From Chloranthus sessilifolius (taxonomy: Eukaryota; Streptophyta; Magnoliopsida; Chloranthales; Chloranthaceae), in contig CM037593.1 in NCBI GenBank assembly GCA_021018995.1, forward strand, positions 43,847,810 to 43,911,809: a DNA stretch of 64,000 nucleotides, written 5' to 3'. This document shows, in pieces, positions 41,577-52,944 of this stretch. The translations under genes and the position numbers were made by a program. How positions within the stretch are numbered: position 1 is the first letter of the stretch; each line of letters begins with the position of its first letter. The notes under the pieces were generated by a model. The model worked only from the letters and a program-made list of their open reading frames with translations. It was not told where the DNA came from and made no database searches.

Positions 41577-44500
41577 AGTTCTTGGTGCCGCTTCCCGGGA
41601 GTTTTTATCTAGGTAGTAGATCTGAGTTTTTCATTTTTGTAGATCTGATTTTTATTTTTATTTTGAAGATCTGATTTTTTAGTTTTTATTGTTGTTCTGT
41701 TTTAGATTTTTATATTGCATTCCAACTATTTGATTTACGGTTTGTTGCAATTTTTGTATAGAAAACCTATTTTACTGCAGCAGAATTTCTGATTTCTTTG
41801 AGTTTTTTTTACCTTCTAGCTATTTGAATAAATTCTGCTGTCACCCTTTGCAATTTTTGTCAAATTGGGGGTAGTAGCCTAAGTTTTTCTTTTTATTTTT
41901 TCTCAATATACTTGAATAAGGTACTGCTGCAGTTTTTTAGATTTTTACAGATCTGGAGCATCTGCCAAACAAGGAGCAGATGGATTGCCACAGGAGCAAA
42001 TCCACTTTAGTTTGCATCCCTTTCTCCATTGCATTTTTTTTTTAAATTCTTGAGAACCAGCTATTTTGTTGTGTTTGATGTTTGTTTTGATTGTAATTTC
42101 TGCTGTCTTTTAGGCATGCTGATTTTTTTTACAAAATCAAATACAAAAATAAAAGAAAATGAAAACACATATAGAAAATTTTTGAGTTGTTTCTTATTAT
42201 TTTTCAGCAGTAGTAAATAAGGGCTCTTGTGGAACCCAAGCTGATCTAAAACCACATAAAAAAGTCAAAAATTATAAAAACCTAAAAAATTTCTCCAGAT
42301 GAGCTGTTTTCCCTTGCCTTTATTCATTTTCCCCCATCTGGATCTGCTGAGATCATGATTTTAATTTTAAGGATTCATGAAGGATAATGAACAATGGATC
42401 ATAATTTGTTCAAAAAATTTAATGGAGCCATTGATTTTATTTTCCTTCAAGATTTTTCACCATTAATAGGCCTCAGCTGTGTATGAACCCTATTTTTAAT
42501 GTGTGCTTAGTGCTTCACTATTTAGAAATTCTTCTTAATTCATACACATCATCAACGCAGGGGTCAATCTTATGAATCTTGCTTTTCACTGTATGATATT
42601 CCTGCTGATCATTTTTAAAATCACCTCAATTCATAAGTATCTGATTGACTCAGGCTTTTGGGATTTTCTTTGGGCTTCAGGGATTTATGATTTGGTCTTC
42701 AGATTTTAGGAATTTTAGTTTAAAATTCTGTTTTTAGATCGCTGATTTTTCTTTCTTAGGATAATGTGCCCTAGTTTTACTAATTTTATGCATTTTTTCT
42801 GTGATTATAGTTAGTTTCTAACTTTGTTTTCTTATTTTTCATCTACAACTCTGTTTTTGTATCAATATTTTTCGATTTTTGTGGCTTTGTATTCAGTTCC
42901 TTACTGTGTTTTTACTATTTTTTTTTATTAGCATTAGTTCTCTTTCATTTTCATAGCAGTTATAGCTTTATTTTATTGATTTTCTTATTTTATCAGTAAT
43001 TTCCTGCATTTGTATAGCATATTTTCCATTTTTCTGCTCATATATTCAGTTTTGCATTTTGATTTTCTGTTGCACATAGCTGCAATTTCTCTGCTTAGTT
43101 TTTCTTTCTTCTTTTACGCTGCTGCCCCTAGTTTCTCATTGTGTAGAACATTGAGGACAATATTCATCTTAGGTTTGGGGGTTTGGCAGGTGTTCCAATG
43201 AAATGAGTTAATGGTAGTGCAGCTATGTTGAAAAAGTTTTTGAAAATAAAGTAATTCCCCACCTGTTTTTTGGAAAAAAGAGGAAATTAAAAACTTTTTA
43301 AAACTGAAATGAGTTGTAGTTTTAACATTTTTTATGAAGCAAATGTCAGGAATTTTCAAAAAAAATTGATGTTTAGTGAACCTGAAATGAGAGAAAACTG
43401 TAAGGATACACCCCAGAAAATTTGATGGAAGGCCATACCTAGTGAGATTTAGGCCTGAAAAATTTTCTTTTAAGAGTGTCTTGGCAATTTTTCTGTTCTA
43501 AGGATTGATTGGATCTAGTTTTTCCCACTAGAAGTTAGGCAAATCCAAGTTGAAACAGCTTGGCAGCATTCATGACAATGAAGACATGAAGTAAGGTCAT
43601 CCCTTGGATAGTTTGAGCCTAAAATTTTCCACCATTGAACTGCCGTTGATGCATACTTTTTGAGCCATAAAAATCCCAATTTTTCTTTGATGAAAACCAA
43701 AAAATGTAAACCCAAACCTTTTGACCTGTTTCAGTTCACCCTCAATATGAGAAATCAGGAAATAAGAGGAGAAGTGAGGTTAGAGGTGTAAGGTTCGATG
43801 TTTGGTTAAAAGAAGAAGAAAGTATATTTGAAGGCTAGTGTGATGTATAGTTGTGGCATCCCAATCCATAAAAAGAAAAACGGAAAAGCAAAATAAAAAG
43901 AATGAGAAAGAGGAGTCATTTCATTGAAAAATTGAAAAGAGGATTAAAAACTGGTCACTTCAAATATGAAAATTCAAGAAGTGGATGGAATTGTGCTTAA
44001 ATGAAGAAGGTGAAGTCATGAATCATCTCGTTACTTTACTGATTTCTCTATTTGAATCCCTTGTACTCTTTATTCTTTTATAAAATTTCACCCATAAGCC
44101 ACAGTACAACCCAATAAAAAGTCCTTATTGATCTGAATTATTTGAGCTATTGTGTGGAGACAAGAATTTGTTTTATCTATGGTGAAAAGAGTTAGAAAAT
44201 CTCAGAAATTAGAGCAATGCCTATGCTCATGTTTACAATCCTATTTGAGGGCTGTAACTGCTCTTGAGCTGTGTGAAATGATACACCCTTCTATTTTGTT
44301 GGGAGTGAACAGCCCCAGTAAGACTTGGGTTTGAAATCTAGTTTGTTTGGGGCATTATCAAAACAAAATTCTTAAATTAAAGGTGAACCCTGCATTAATT
44401 TTTAGGCATAATGCTTTGACATGAACTGATTGATAATGAAGGAACTACAGCAGAATTTCATATTTTGAACTGGTTCTTTTTCTGCTACAAATCGTCTAGA

Positions 44501-44781
44501 CTTGAATGGACATGGTGTGGAATTTATTGTATTTCACTTAAACTCTATTTTAGCATGTTGCATGAGTATTAATTAATTTTATTAGAGAAGTTTGGGGGTA
44601 CCTTCACTGAAAACCCTCAGGAGACTCCACTCCTCCACTAGGGATCACCTAGGGGTTTAAAAGGCTTGATGCATGTGCCAAATGCACCCATGTTCCCTAC
44701 GAAAGTGGCATTTAATTTCATAGGTTAGTTGTCTTAAATTTTATTTTCCTCGAGGACTAGCAAAGGTTAGGTTTGGGGGTG
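41577..44781 (+). other. Interior of element D without coding domains
   Basis: PBS-like TGGTGCCGCTTCCCGGGA at 41583-41600, then about 1.5 kb of T-rich sequence. The Athila 3' UTR landmarks follow: PPT-like tract (43171-43187) after a decayed hairpin, GAGATTTAGGCC block (43443), CACCCATAAGCCACA (44090), GAGGGCTGTAACTGCTCTTGAG (44250-44270) and the pre-PPT block (44583-44700). No gag, PR, RT, RNase H, IN or ORF3 similarity in any frame. Confidence 0.85.
44767..44781 (+). other. Polypurine tract of element D
   Basis: TTAGGTTTGGGGGTG directly before the 3' LTR start TGTTAAGC. It is identical to the tract of element C. Confidence 0.88.
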
Positions 44782-45289
44782 TGTTAAGCACTAATTTTTG
44801 CCACTTTCTACACCTTTAAACCTGGCTTTTGCTAAGCCTTAGAGCTATTTATAATTACTTTTAGCTTGTTTTGCAGTTTAAGGAAGAAATTGCAGCATAG
44901 TGCAGATATCCAGTTAATAAGTGCCACAAAGACCATAAATAGAGCCATTCATTGGGGCCGAAACAAGTGAAGCCCATGATCTGAAAGAGCTTCAGCCTGG
45001 TGCACATTGAGCAAAATAGTTTCAGCCTGGGCACATTAATGCAATCATGTGGTTTACCATCATCAGCAGCATTTGCTCCCATGAAAGCTTCAATAAGCTT
45101 TATTTATCACAAACTCGAGCGGCTGTGATGAAGAGGAGCTTCGAACTTAACCTGTCATGCAGCTCAACAAATTAGAGATTATGCTGCAGCAATCCACATA
45201 GGCTTCTGGTGTCTCCAGCAGCTCAAGCTCGAGCAGTTACTCGTGAGATTCAAATCCAGCCTTCAATCTTTCGGAGAGCTCTTTGGAGG

Positions 45290-46625
45290 TTTAAACCTGT
45301 CAAATGGTGTAAGAGTCAATATACAAGCTGCTGAAGCCAACTCCATGAATGGAACAATAAACCTATCAAATGGTATTGCATTATTGAAGCTAAACCTGTC
45401 GAGCTCTATCCTTCAACCTATCGAGCAGTAGCTTTCAACATCATAAGTTCACTTCCGTAGTCTTTAAAACCTGTCGAATGGTTCTTCAGTAACACCACCA
45501 ACCTATCGAGCTGAAGCAAGCCACATTCTACTTGTCGAGTAGTGCTGCTATTTTAAAACTAGATGTGTACCTATGGAGTTCTCTATTCAGCAACCTATCC
45601 AATGGTGTTTAAGTTAAAGCAGCATCAGCCTCCTAGCTTCCCATGACCAGATGCTCAATCTCCCATTGCAGCCTATCGAATTGTTAGTTGGAGCATGCAA
45701 GCATCCTCTCGAGCAGCAGCAGATCCAAGCCAGATCCATTGAAGCAACCATGCATCCTGTCGAAAGGTGTTTTGCAGAGTTATCAAACTTGTCGAAGCAT
45801 TCCTCAAAGGCAGCAAGGATGAACCCATCGAATGGTTCATGTGGCTGCAACTCATCCTCTTAATCTTCAGCTACAATTCATACCATAGAACCTGTTGAGC
45901 ACTCACATATCTACATCTGTCGAGATGCCTAACCTGCAGCTCTCCTCTAACCTCTCGATGCGCATTCAAGATCCTATCCAACCATCCTGACTAGCAGAAC
46001 CCCAAGCTGTAGCTCATCTTCAGCCTCAAGGCATGCACCATGCACCAACCAAACTATCGACTTACAATTCATGCAGCCTTCAAACCTGTCGAAGTGAAGC
46101 TCCCCAGCCTTCCTTCCTATCGAATAGTGCAGCCAAAACCCCATTAAACTTGTCGATAGGATCTTCATGGCAACAGCACCAACCTGTCGACTTTATCTAA
46201 CCTATCGACCACTTGGAGAATAAAGCTACAGCAATGCAGCTGCCATCCTATCGAACTGCTGAAAACAAGTTGTCGATTGGTTCATGCATGTTGCAACTTC
46301 CAACCTATCGAAAGGATCCTTCACAGCTTCGACAATCTATCAAATGGTTCAGTTTAAAGCAGCAACAGCATCCTAGCTTCCTACTACTTATCGACTTCCT
46401 CAGCAGCCCTGCACTTCAATCCATTCAACAAAGCTCTGACTGCAAGCCAGTCCATAGCACCCGTTGACCACTAAAATATCCAAACCTGTCGAGATTCCCA
46501 ACCTCCAGCCTTCTTCTAACCTGTCGACGTGCATTCAAGATCCAATCCAACCCGCAGCTTTAACTGAAGTAGCTTGAAAACTCTCTTGAACCTGTCGAGG
46601 AGTCCCTTGAATGCACCAACCTCTA
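45290..46625 (+). promoter_or_regulatory. AACCTRTCGA motif array in the D 3' LTR
   Basis: Collinear copy of the 5' LTR array with more CG loss (AACCTGTCAAATGG at 45295, AACCTATCAAATGG at 45361). Confidence 0.7.
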
Positions 46626-47152
46626 AGGCACTTGCCACCCAAAGATCTTTTCGATTGCTCCTACTGCAAGCTGCCATTTTCTCGACGATAGACGTGAAGC
46701 TGCTGCCTATCATTTCAACTTGGCAAGGTATTCACACGTGCGCCCAAGTTCAGCTTCTTCACGATTAAAGCTGCAGTTGGTTAGATGCCGTGAGTGGTCG
46801 AGGCTGCACCAAACTATAAAGTTATTACTCGGCTGCAGCTTGGACTTCACCAAGGCCTTAAATATTTTCAGCACAATATGAGGGTTATTTTGGCAATAAA
46901 TAATGTTGGGATTTCGGTTGAAAATATTTATGGCTAAACAAGGGCAATTTTGGGAGCTCTAATGCACAGGAAATTCTGCACATGGGTGAGCTAATTTTTG
47001 GTGGGGAACAAATTATCTTCAGCTGGGCACAAACAAAACCAGATCCCTATCTCTTCTCTGATTGGTTGAAACTCTTAAACATGGATTATGCTTAAATTGA
47101 AATCCTCTCTTCTGATTGGCTGCAACTCAAAGCACATGGATCACTACATACC

Positions 47153-47160
47153 TATAAATA
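47153..47160 (+). promoter_or_regulatory. TATA box of the D 3' LTR
   Basis: CCTATAAATACCC, as in the 5' LTR. Confidence 0.6.
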
Positions 47161-47666
47161 CCCATCTATTTTGCTGTTTTTCTTCAGCAAGAAATGTAGG
47201 AACTAAGAAATAGCCTAATTTCTCCTTACCTCATTTAGGTTTAGTTTTAGGTTTTATTTTTCCTTTTCTCTTCCCCCTTCTCTCTCTAATCTAGCCTGTT
47301 TGATTAGATCTAGGTAGCAGCTTAGATCTAGTTCGTAATTGTAATTTCGGCATGAAGAAATGTGGATCGATGCACAGACTACAGATTAAGGAACAAGTTT
47401 ATTGTAAGTTATTTTGCTTAAAGCAATAAATTGTTGATTTGAAAGCTTAATTAAATCTAAAGATCATGTGGTCCCATTAGATTCTCGATTGGATTTGTGT
47501 AGATGGGACTAGCCCACCCACTTAACTGGTAGATCTCTTGATGATCATCTGATTTCCTTGGGTTTGATTTGCCTGTGGGTGCCTGTGCCTATGGCCTTGC
47601 ATCCACAACAACCGTAGTGATTATCTTGTTCTGATTGAAGCTATCGGAATGGAGGAAATCTATTGG

Positions 47667-47776
47667 ATGATCTGTGACCATTTAAGTGGACAGATCATAG
47701 CCTTATTATCAATCCAAACCATCGGAATGGAGGAAATCTATTGGATGATCTGTGGCCATTTAAGTGGACAGATCAT
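47667..47776 (+). other. Two LTR hairpins of element D, 3' LTR
   Basis: Copies lie at 47667-47698 and 47745-47776, both with ATGATCTGT/ACAGATCAT perfect arms. The second has GGCCATTTAAGTGG as loop. Confidence 0.7.
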
Positions 47777-48193
47777 AGCCTGAAGATCAATCCAAACCAT
47801 CGGTCTAAATCAGATTCTTATACCTTGCATTTGTGCTTGTAGCCAAATGAAGGATGGCTGCATATCCTCAGATCTTAATCTGTTTTACAATGAAAACCAG
47901 GCCCTAGCTGCCTATTTCTCCCCATTTTATATTTTATTTTACCATCTATCTTCCTCCATTTCTTAGTTTAGTTTTATTTCAGTTCTATAAATTAGATCTA
48001 GTGACACTCGAAAAGCTCTCTTTCTTATTAGAATTACCAGATCTGTAGCCAGATCTGAAGGTCTACTATACACCTTTTAGGTTTAGATCACTACTCCCTG
48101 TGGGATAAACTCTTAACTTATTAAAACTTGCTACAAATGGACCCTGCACCTTGTAGGTCTAGGATATTTTAGATGTGCTCAATCCATCCACAC

Positions 48194-49533
48194 CTTTTCC
48201 ATCTGAGTTCCTTGAACCCTTAGGCCAACCTATTCCATCCTCACCTACCCATGACCAAATCTCTCTTTCAGAAGAGAGATACTCAGCCATGATGTCCTCT
48301 ATCATAGGGGACATCAACTATTAGTTTACACCTCTCCTAGACTCCCCTACCCCTCCACATTTCCCCCTCCTCCAGATTCACCACAGCCCCATCAATTTAC
48401 CCCTACACCTCCTTCACCACAGGCCACCACCTTCACTCATGCACCCACCTGCCACCCTTAATTTCCTACCCCATATCTTTAACCTATTTCTCTCCATTCA
48501 ATCCCAAGTGATGGCCGATACTCAAACCCAATCATCAATTACAGCCAATCTGTAATCCATGAACTCCACCCTCCAAAACCACGCCTCCATTCAAACCTGC
48601 TTACATGCCATTCAATCCAGACTGTCACTTCTAACCCATCCTTCCCAATAGCCATTTGTTCCCTTACCTTCACATTTGCCTACCCCACCCCTCGATCCCT
48701 CCTTTTACCATAGCACTAACACCTGCTATTGTTGCCCCCCTTGAATCTGTTCTAATAACCCCTCCCCCCCCCATTTCCCTTCAAAATGCCTCCACCCAAA
48801 CCGACCCTGAGGTGGCAGACCTTGAACTACCCTCTACTCCCACCCCAAACATGCCACTACCTGTCCCTCCACCATTGCTGACTGACCCTTCCTTCAGTGA
48901 TTCCCAGCCCATAATACCAGCCACTTTAAACCCTAGACCTCCATACTACACCCTCCTTCGAGTCATGCAGAAAAATGTTTACATCAAGAGGGATGTGGTA
49001 AGAGGAATGGCTGACCTCAGACAATCTGTGCAGCAACACCTCCTGGCTAAAATCAAATCAGTGCTGCTTGCTCACAAGTTAGAGAGGAAGAGAATCAAGC
49101 AGGGCTAGAGGGAGATAATGGTCCAATACAACCAAGAAAAGAATCGGGCTGAGGGGATGGAAGATGTAATCAAGAAATTGCAGACAGACTTGAGATTAGC
49201 AGAGGACAAGGCTTATAACTATGGCGTGACTATTGCAGCATTGCAGAAGACCTTAATTGAAACTAGTGATCGGGAGTTAGCAGAAGCTATTTCTAAACAA
49301 TTAAACCCTGATGTAACTCATATGGAAACAACTCCTAAACCCAAGGAGACTAGGAAAGTCAGGCCTGGAATCAAAATCCAGGAACCTACCTCAAAGCCAA
49401 AGCCCACTCCTAAAGAAAAAACTCCTCCAAGCCAAGAAGCACTACTTCCAAAAGGTCACAGTCTATTGCTGTTGCTTTGAGGCGAGTAAAGGGCAAAGTA
49501 ATTCAAGAAACACCTGTTGTAGAAGAGGATTGA
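48194..49533 (+). pseudogene. ORF3 of element B, part 3 (C-terminal)
   Basis: Resumes after D with FLEPLGQPIPSSP and SEERYSAMMSSIIGDIN, aligning with A's SEGYSVVKTSIIGEIN. The Pro-rich linker follows, then an open stretch (48656-49480) with QKNVYIKRDVVRGMADLRQS and a helical segment (EKNRAEGMEDVIKKLQTDLR) separated by one stop (49106-49108). After a frameshift the tail reads KRSQSIAVALRRVKGKVIQE and ends TGA at 49531-49533. The C terminus is basic and coiled-coil-like. Confidence 0.82.
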
Positions 49534-49829
49534 GATAATTAGATTTGCAACTGTAGTTAGTTATGATATCTTTGCATTATTTCTATATAGCTCTTCTGCC
49601 TTACATTGTACAAATTTCGCTGCATTAATGAAATTCCTTTTAGTTTAGTTTTGTCTACTTTACTTTCCGTGTTCATCTCTACTTAGTTTGGTTTAGTTGT
49701 TTGTGTGTGCTTTCTTTCATGCTTTCAATTACTTTATTTTCTGTCTGCTTTTGTGTATGATCCTTGCTGCACTTGCCCTTTGTCTTTGAATCAATGAGGA
49801 CACTGCTCCTCATAGGGTTGGGGGTGTGG
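49534..49829 (+). other. 3' UTR of element B, truncated
   Basis: Resembles 11700-11966 of element A. It ends with TGAGGA, six-base loop, TCCTCA and the PPT-like TAGGGTTGGGGGTGTGG (49795-49829). Beyond this all similarity to the family stops. Confidence 0.75.
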
Positions 49830-50287
49830 AAGAGATGTCAACGATCGGGCTTCCAAAAGTTCATGAGGATGAGGTCCCCAAGCTTCTTTGGGCTGACAGA
49901 TCTATTAGAGGCGAAGAAGTGGATGAACCAAATGGAAAAGATTCTACAAAGAGTCAGCTACAACGAGGAAGAGAAGGTGAGTTGGGCTTCTTTCTAACTC
50001 AAAGGAGAGGCAGACCACCCTTGGGGGAAATCCGTCTAGAGGACCAGAGTGCAAACGACACCGAATGCCCCATGGATGTGGGTAGAATTTGTCGAGGTGT
50101 TTAACGAGCAATACTTCCCTCGACAAGTAAGATATCAGATGGAGGTTAGGTTTACCACATTGGAACAAGGGAAGATGATGGTGCACGAGTACGAGGCTGA
50201 GTTTACCAGGCTCTCTTGTCTTGCACCATTGCATATAGCCATTGAATTAATGATGGCCTAAAAGTTTTAACTAGGCCTGAAACCTAC
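49830..50287 (+). pseudogene. gag: Element G: chromovirus-like gag fragment
   Basis: One frame with a few stops reads SPSFFGLTDLLEAKKWMNQM, EKILQRVSYNEEEKVSWASF, LKGEADHPW and, after a second stop, WVEFVEVFNEQYFPRQVRYQ and LEQGKMMVHEYEAEFTRLSC. This is the retrotransposon gag domain pattern (F.G..DP..A..W...ME, W..F...F...YFP, L.QG...V.EY...F) of plant chromoviruses. It differs from the Athila gags here. No start codon, LTR or PBS is attached. The left end abuts the B 3' UTR without LTR. The right end is cut by the E LTR. Confidence 0.8.
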
Positions 50288-50631
50288 TGTAGACACCAAA
50301 ACTTGGTCCAAGGCCCGATTAACTTACACTTCGTGAAAGGCGTACCCCCCCGAGCTTCCGAGAGCACTTCTCCAACCCTTAGAAGCCTATCCTCGACTCT
50401 TAGGAGTCAACCCTAACCTAGAAAACCACTCTCGAACCCTTTTTAAGTCCTATCGGGTTATGAATAAGAAGAGGAGTGCGAAGGTGTACACCGGCCTCTG
50501 CCAGATCTAAGACTTACCCTATCAAAAAGAGGGGATTCCTAGATTTCCAATAAGCCAAAAATGACCTCAATCTGATTTGTACACTAAGAGTTATGGCAAT
50601 TTGAAATTCGGGCTGAATTGCAGGAATTTGT

Positions 50632-50803
50632 CTAGCGTATGTATTACATACGCTAGGCCAATTTTGGCAATATTTGGCCTAGCGTATGTATTACATACGC
50701 TAGGCAAAAATTTGAGTTTTGTGGGCACCCACAGCGGGCTCTGAACCTCCAGGTTCCTTGAGATTACTGTTCCTATACCTAGCGTATGTAATACATATGC
50801 TAG
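50632..50803 (+). repeat. Three 25-base palindromes in the E LTR
   Basis: Arms CTAGCGTATGTA and TACATACGCTAG around one central base, at 50632-50656 and 50679-50703 (both perfect) and 50779-50803 (one mismatch, CG changed to TG). Flanks are often CC...GG, extending the stem. Confidence 0.85.
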
Positions 50804-51082
50804 GCTTAGGAACAGTGTTTTTTTTTATTTTGGTCAAAAATCGCATTTGGGGTTTGATTTGTTGACCATCCTATCCTTTAAGGTTGATTTCGGCAAGACT
50901 TTTATGCCCCTACTAGCCTTCTTTTTAACCCTTTTGCCACTTAGGATCCCACCCTATCATCTATCATTGGAACCCAATTCCTACCTATCTAAGCCCTAGA
51001 AAACCTAGAAAACCTTAGATCCCTATTAACTAATTGCTTACCCAATTAGCCCCTTTAACCCCTCACTAATCCTTCCTTTCTC

Positions 51083-51090
51083 TATAAATA
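51083..51090 (+). promoter_or_regulatory. TATA box of the E LTR
   Basis: TCTCTATAAATAGGGAGC, about 280 bases downstream of the palindromes. Confidence 0.7.
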
Positions 51091-51803
51091 GGGAGCACCC
51101 GGCCCCTTGGATTAAGGGCTTGAAAAATTTTCCAAAGAGAGAAAAGATTTAGTGATTCCCTCCTCCCACTTGAAGCACTAACCCTTACAAATTCTAGAAC
51201 CTAGGTTCATTCTTTAGACCCCATCTTTCGTCACCAATCCTTTAGTTTTAGCAAGAAGAAAGCCTTAGCCTCCCTCTCCTACCTCTTAGCTCTCAAGCCT
51301 TAGAGTTCAAGACCCATTCCTCAAACCATTTGCTCTTGGAAGCTCAAAGACGCTCTCACGAGAAGATCCATAGTTGTGCTACAAGGGCCCGAGAGCTCCG
51401 GCTCTCACTACTCTATCTTCTTTGCTTTTCCTCTATCCTAGAATTTGAGCCATTACGTCGCTGAAATTTTGGTGATTGCAAGGGGCTTAAATAGGATCCG
51501 AGTGCCTTCGGGCAAGCGAAAGTGCTATTTTTTTAAATTTTGATTCTTTTTTTACTTGGCTATAAGTAGACACCAACTACGAGCGGGTTGATCGGGTGCC
51601 TAATACCTTCCCGATCGATAACCAAAGCCCCTATCCAAGAGCCTTTGGTGTAGACCGGAATTATAGTAATATTTTCTCACTTTGGTGCTTTCAATATTGA
51701 TTTAGGTTTCTAGGGACACCAAAAGCTCCGGTTGGTGACTCTATATTTTACCAATATGAGTGCATTGTCGCGACGAACTCGTGAGAGCCCACGGTTGCAC
51801 AGA

Positions 51804-51821
51804 TGGCGACTCTGCTGGAGA
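51804..51821 (+). other. PBS of element E (tRNA-Arg type)
   Basis: TGGCGACTCTGCTGGAGA two bases after the LTR. This sequence type is the known PBS of Ogre/Tat elements. Confidence 0.88.
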
Positions 51822-51956
51822 GCTAGCTTATAGAGCTTCTCCTTGAAAGATTAGCTTTTTTGTTTATTTTTATTTATTTTACTAACCCGCTTTGTCTTTT
51901 TTCTCTCATACTCACCCCTACGATTTCGTCAATTTTTAGTTACTCCTACTTTTCCG

Positions 51957-52098
51957 TCATTTGCACGCCTTAGCCATTTCGTGAGCTTACTTGAGCATTT
52001 ATTTTTTATTTTTTGTCATTTACATGCCTTAGCCGATTGGCGGGCGTACTTGTGCATTTTACACACCTTCGCCATTTTGCGGGGCTACTTGAGCTTCT
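51957..52098 (+). repeat. Three degenerate 43-base repeats in the E leader
   Basis: Units at about 51957-52000, 52016-52059 and 52059-52098 share the pattern CA(C/T)GCCTTAGCC...G.G.(C/G)TACTTG.GCAT. They are non-coding and lie between PBS and gag. Confidence 0.6.
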
Positions 52099-52602
52099 AC
52101 TTTCTCGCAACCATATACCAACAGTGGACGCTGGCAGGTAGAGGCAGTAGTCACAACCCGTTTATGAACATTAAGAAAGCTCGCTTCAAAAATTAAATTT
52201 TAAATTGAACATTAAAAGTGAACTAAGAGACTTAATTCATTTTTTGTGTGCGAAGATTTTAGAGGGTGGGAATTTAGGTAGTGATAGAAACATATCGGTT
52301 CTTAGCACGGTGGCAACCCCTAGTGGTGATGATTCAAAAAAGTATCACCCTCTCAGTATCTGAAAAAGTGCTTGCGCTGGAGGTATATCGGGTGGGTAAC
52401 CAAGCTTAAGAAAAAGCCCTAAAACCCTTGGGGAGTGTGCTAGTTATCTTGAATCGACCTTGTATCCCTAGGTGCAATGAGGAGGGACCCGAAATAACAA
52501 GGAAAAACTATCCCGAAAGAACTTCTTCCAAGAACTAAGAAAAATAGACCAATTTCGAGCCTGATGTTGTTGTCAAAATATGTAGAATATATAAAATTTT
52601 AC

Positions 52603-52770
52603 CTAGTGTATGTATTACCTAAGCTAAGCCAAAATTCTCCCGAATTTGCCTAGTGTACCTAATAGATACGCTAAGCTAAAAATCTCAAAAATTTAGCCCA
52701 GCGTATGCAATACATACGCTAACCCAAATCTCCCGATATTTTTTTCTAGCGTATGTAATACATACGCTAG
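52603..52770 (+). repeat. Four palindromes upstream of gag in element E
   Basis: The LTR palindrome recurs at 52603-52627, 52650-52674, 52699-52723 (all decayed) and 52746-52770 (perfect), at 45-50 base spacing. It lies about 175 bases upstream of the gag ATG. Confidence 0.8.
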
Positions 52771-52944
52771 ACCATTTCTAGTTTAACAGCCCGAATCTGA
52801 GGCCTTCTGTTCACTGTTCCCGAGTCTCCTGCTTAATGGTTTAGTACGTCCAATAAATCCCTCACTTTTTGGCACCAATACACCCTCGCCGATCAAAAGA
52901 GGTAACCCATTCCAATACCCCATTCCCCCTCAAATACCCAAACC

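Larger units (their letters stand above)
38064..48193 (+). mobile_element. Element D: non-autonomous Athila-derived retrotransposon with very long LTRs
   Basis: The 5' LTR (38064-41576), PBS-like site (41583-41600), a 3.2 kb interior without any retroviral domain, PPT (44767-44781) and 3' LTR (44782-48193) are present. The interior combines leader-like sequence with the conserved Athila 3' UTR blocks. The layout is that of a large retrotransposon derivative needing proteins from a relative. It lies in the linker region of B's ORF3. The 3' LTR lacks its last roughly 65 bases, so the target duplication is lost. Confidence 0.88.
44782..48193 (+). repeat. 3' LTR of element D (about 3.4 kb, 3' end missing)
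   Basis: Collinear with 38064-41576, including the motif array (45290-46625), TATA box (47153) and hairpins (47667-47698, 47745-47776). Similarity stops after GATGTGCTCAATCCATCC at about 48193, and ORF3 of B follows. The last roughly 65 bases expected from the 5' LTR are absent. Confidence 0.9.
13016..49829 (+). mobile_element. Element B: Athila-type retrotransposon carrying nested C and D
   Basis: The 5' LTR (13016-15769), PBS, gag, PR, RT-RNase H, IN, motif array and ORF3 are present in order. ORF3 is split at 23450/37147 by C and at 38063/48194 by D, and resumes to a stop at 49531-49533. A short 3' UTR follows and breaks off at about 49829 against a chromovirus gag. The 3' PPT and 3' LTR are missing. 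LTR start, length and motif type match element F. Confidence 0.88.
50288..51801 (+). repeat. 5' LTR of element E (about 1.5 kb)
   Basis: TGTAGACACC...GGTTGCACA, ending two bases before the PBS. It contains three long palindromes (50632-50803) and TATAAATA at 51083-51090 (CTCTATAAATAGGGAGC). It shares no sequence with the Athila LTRs. Confidence 0.85.
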
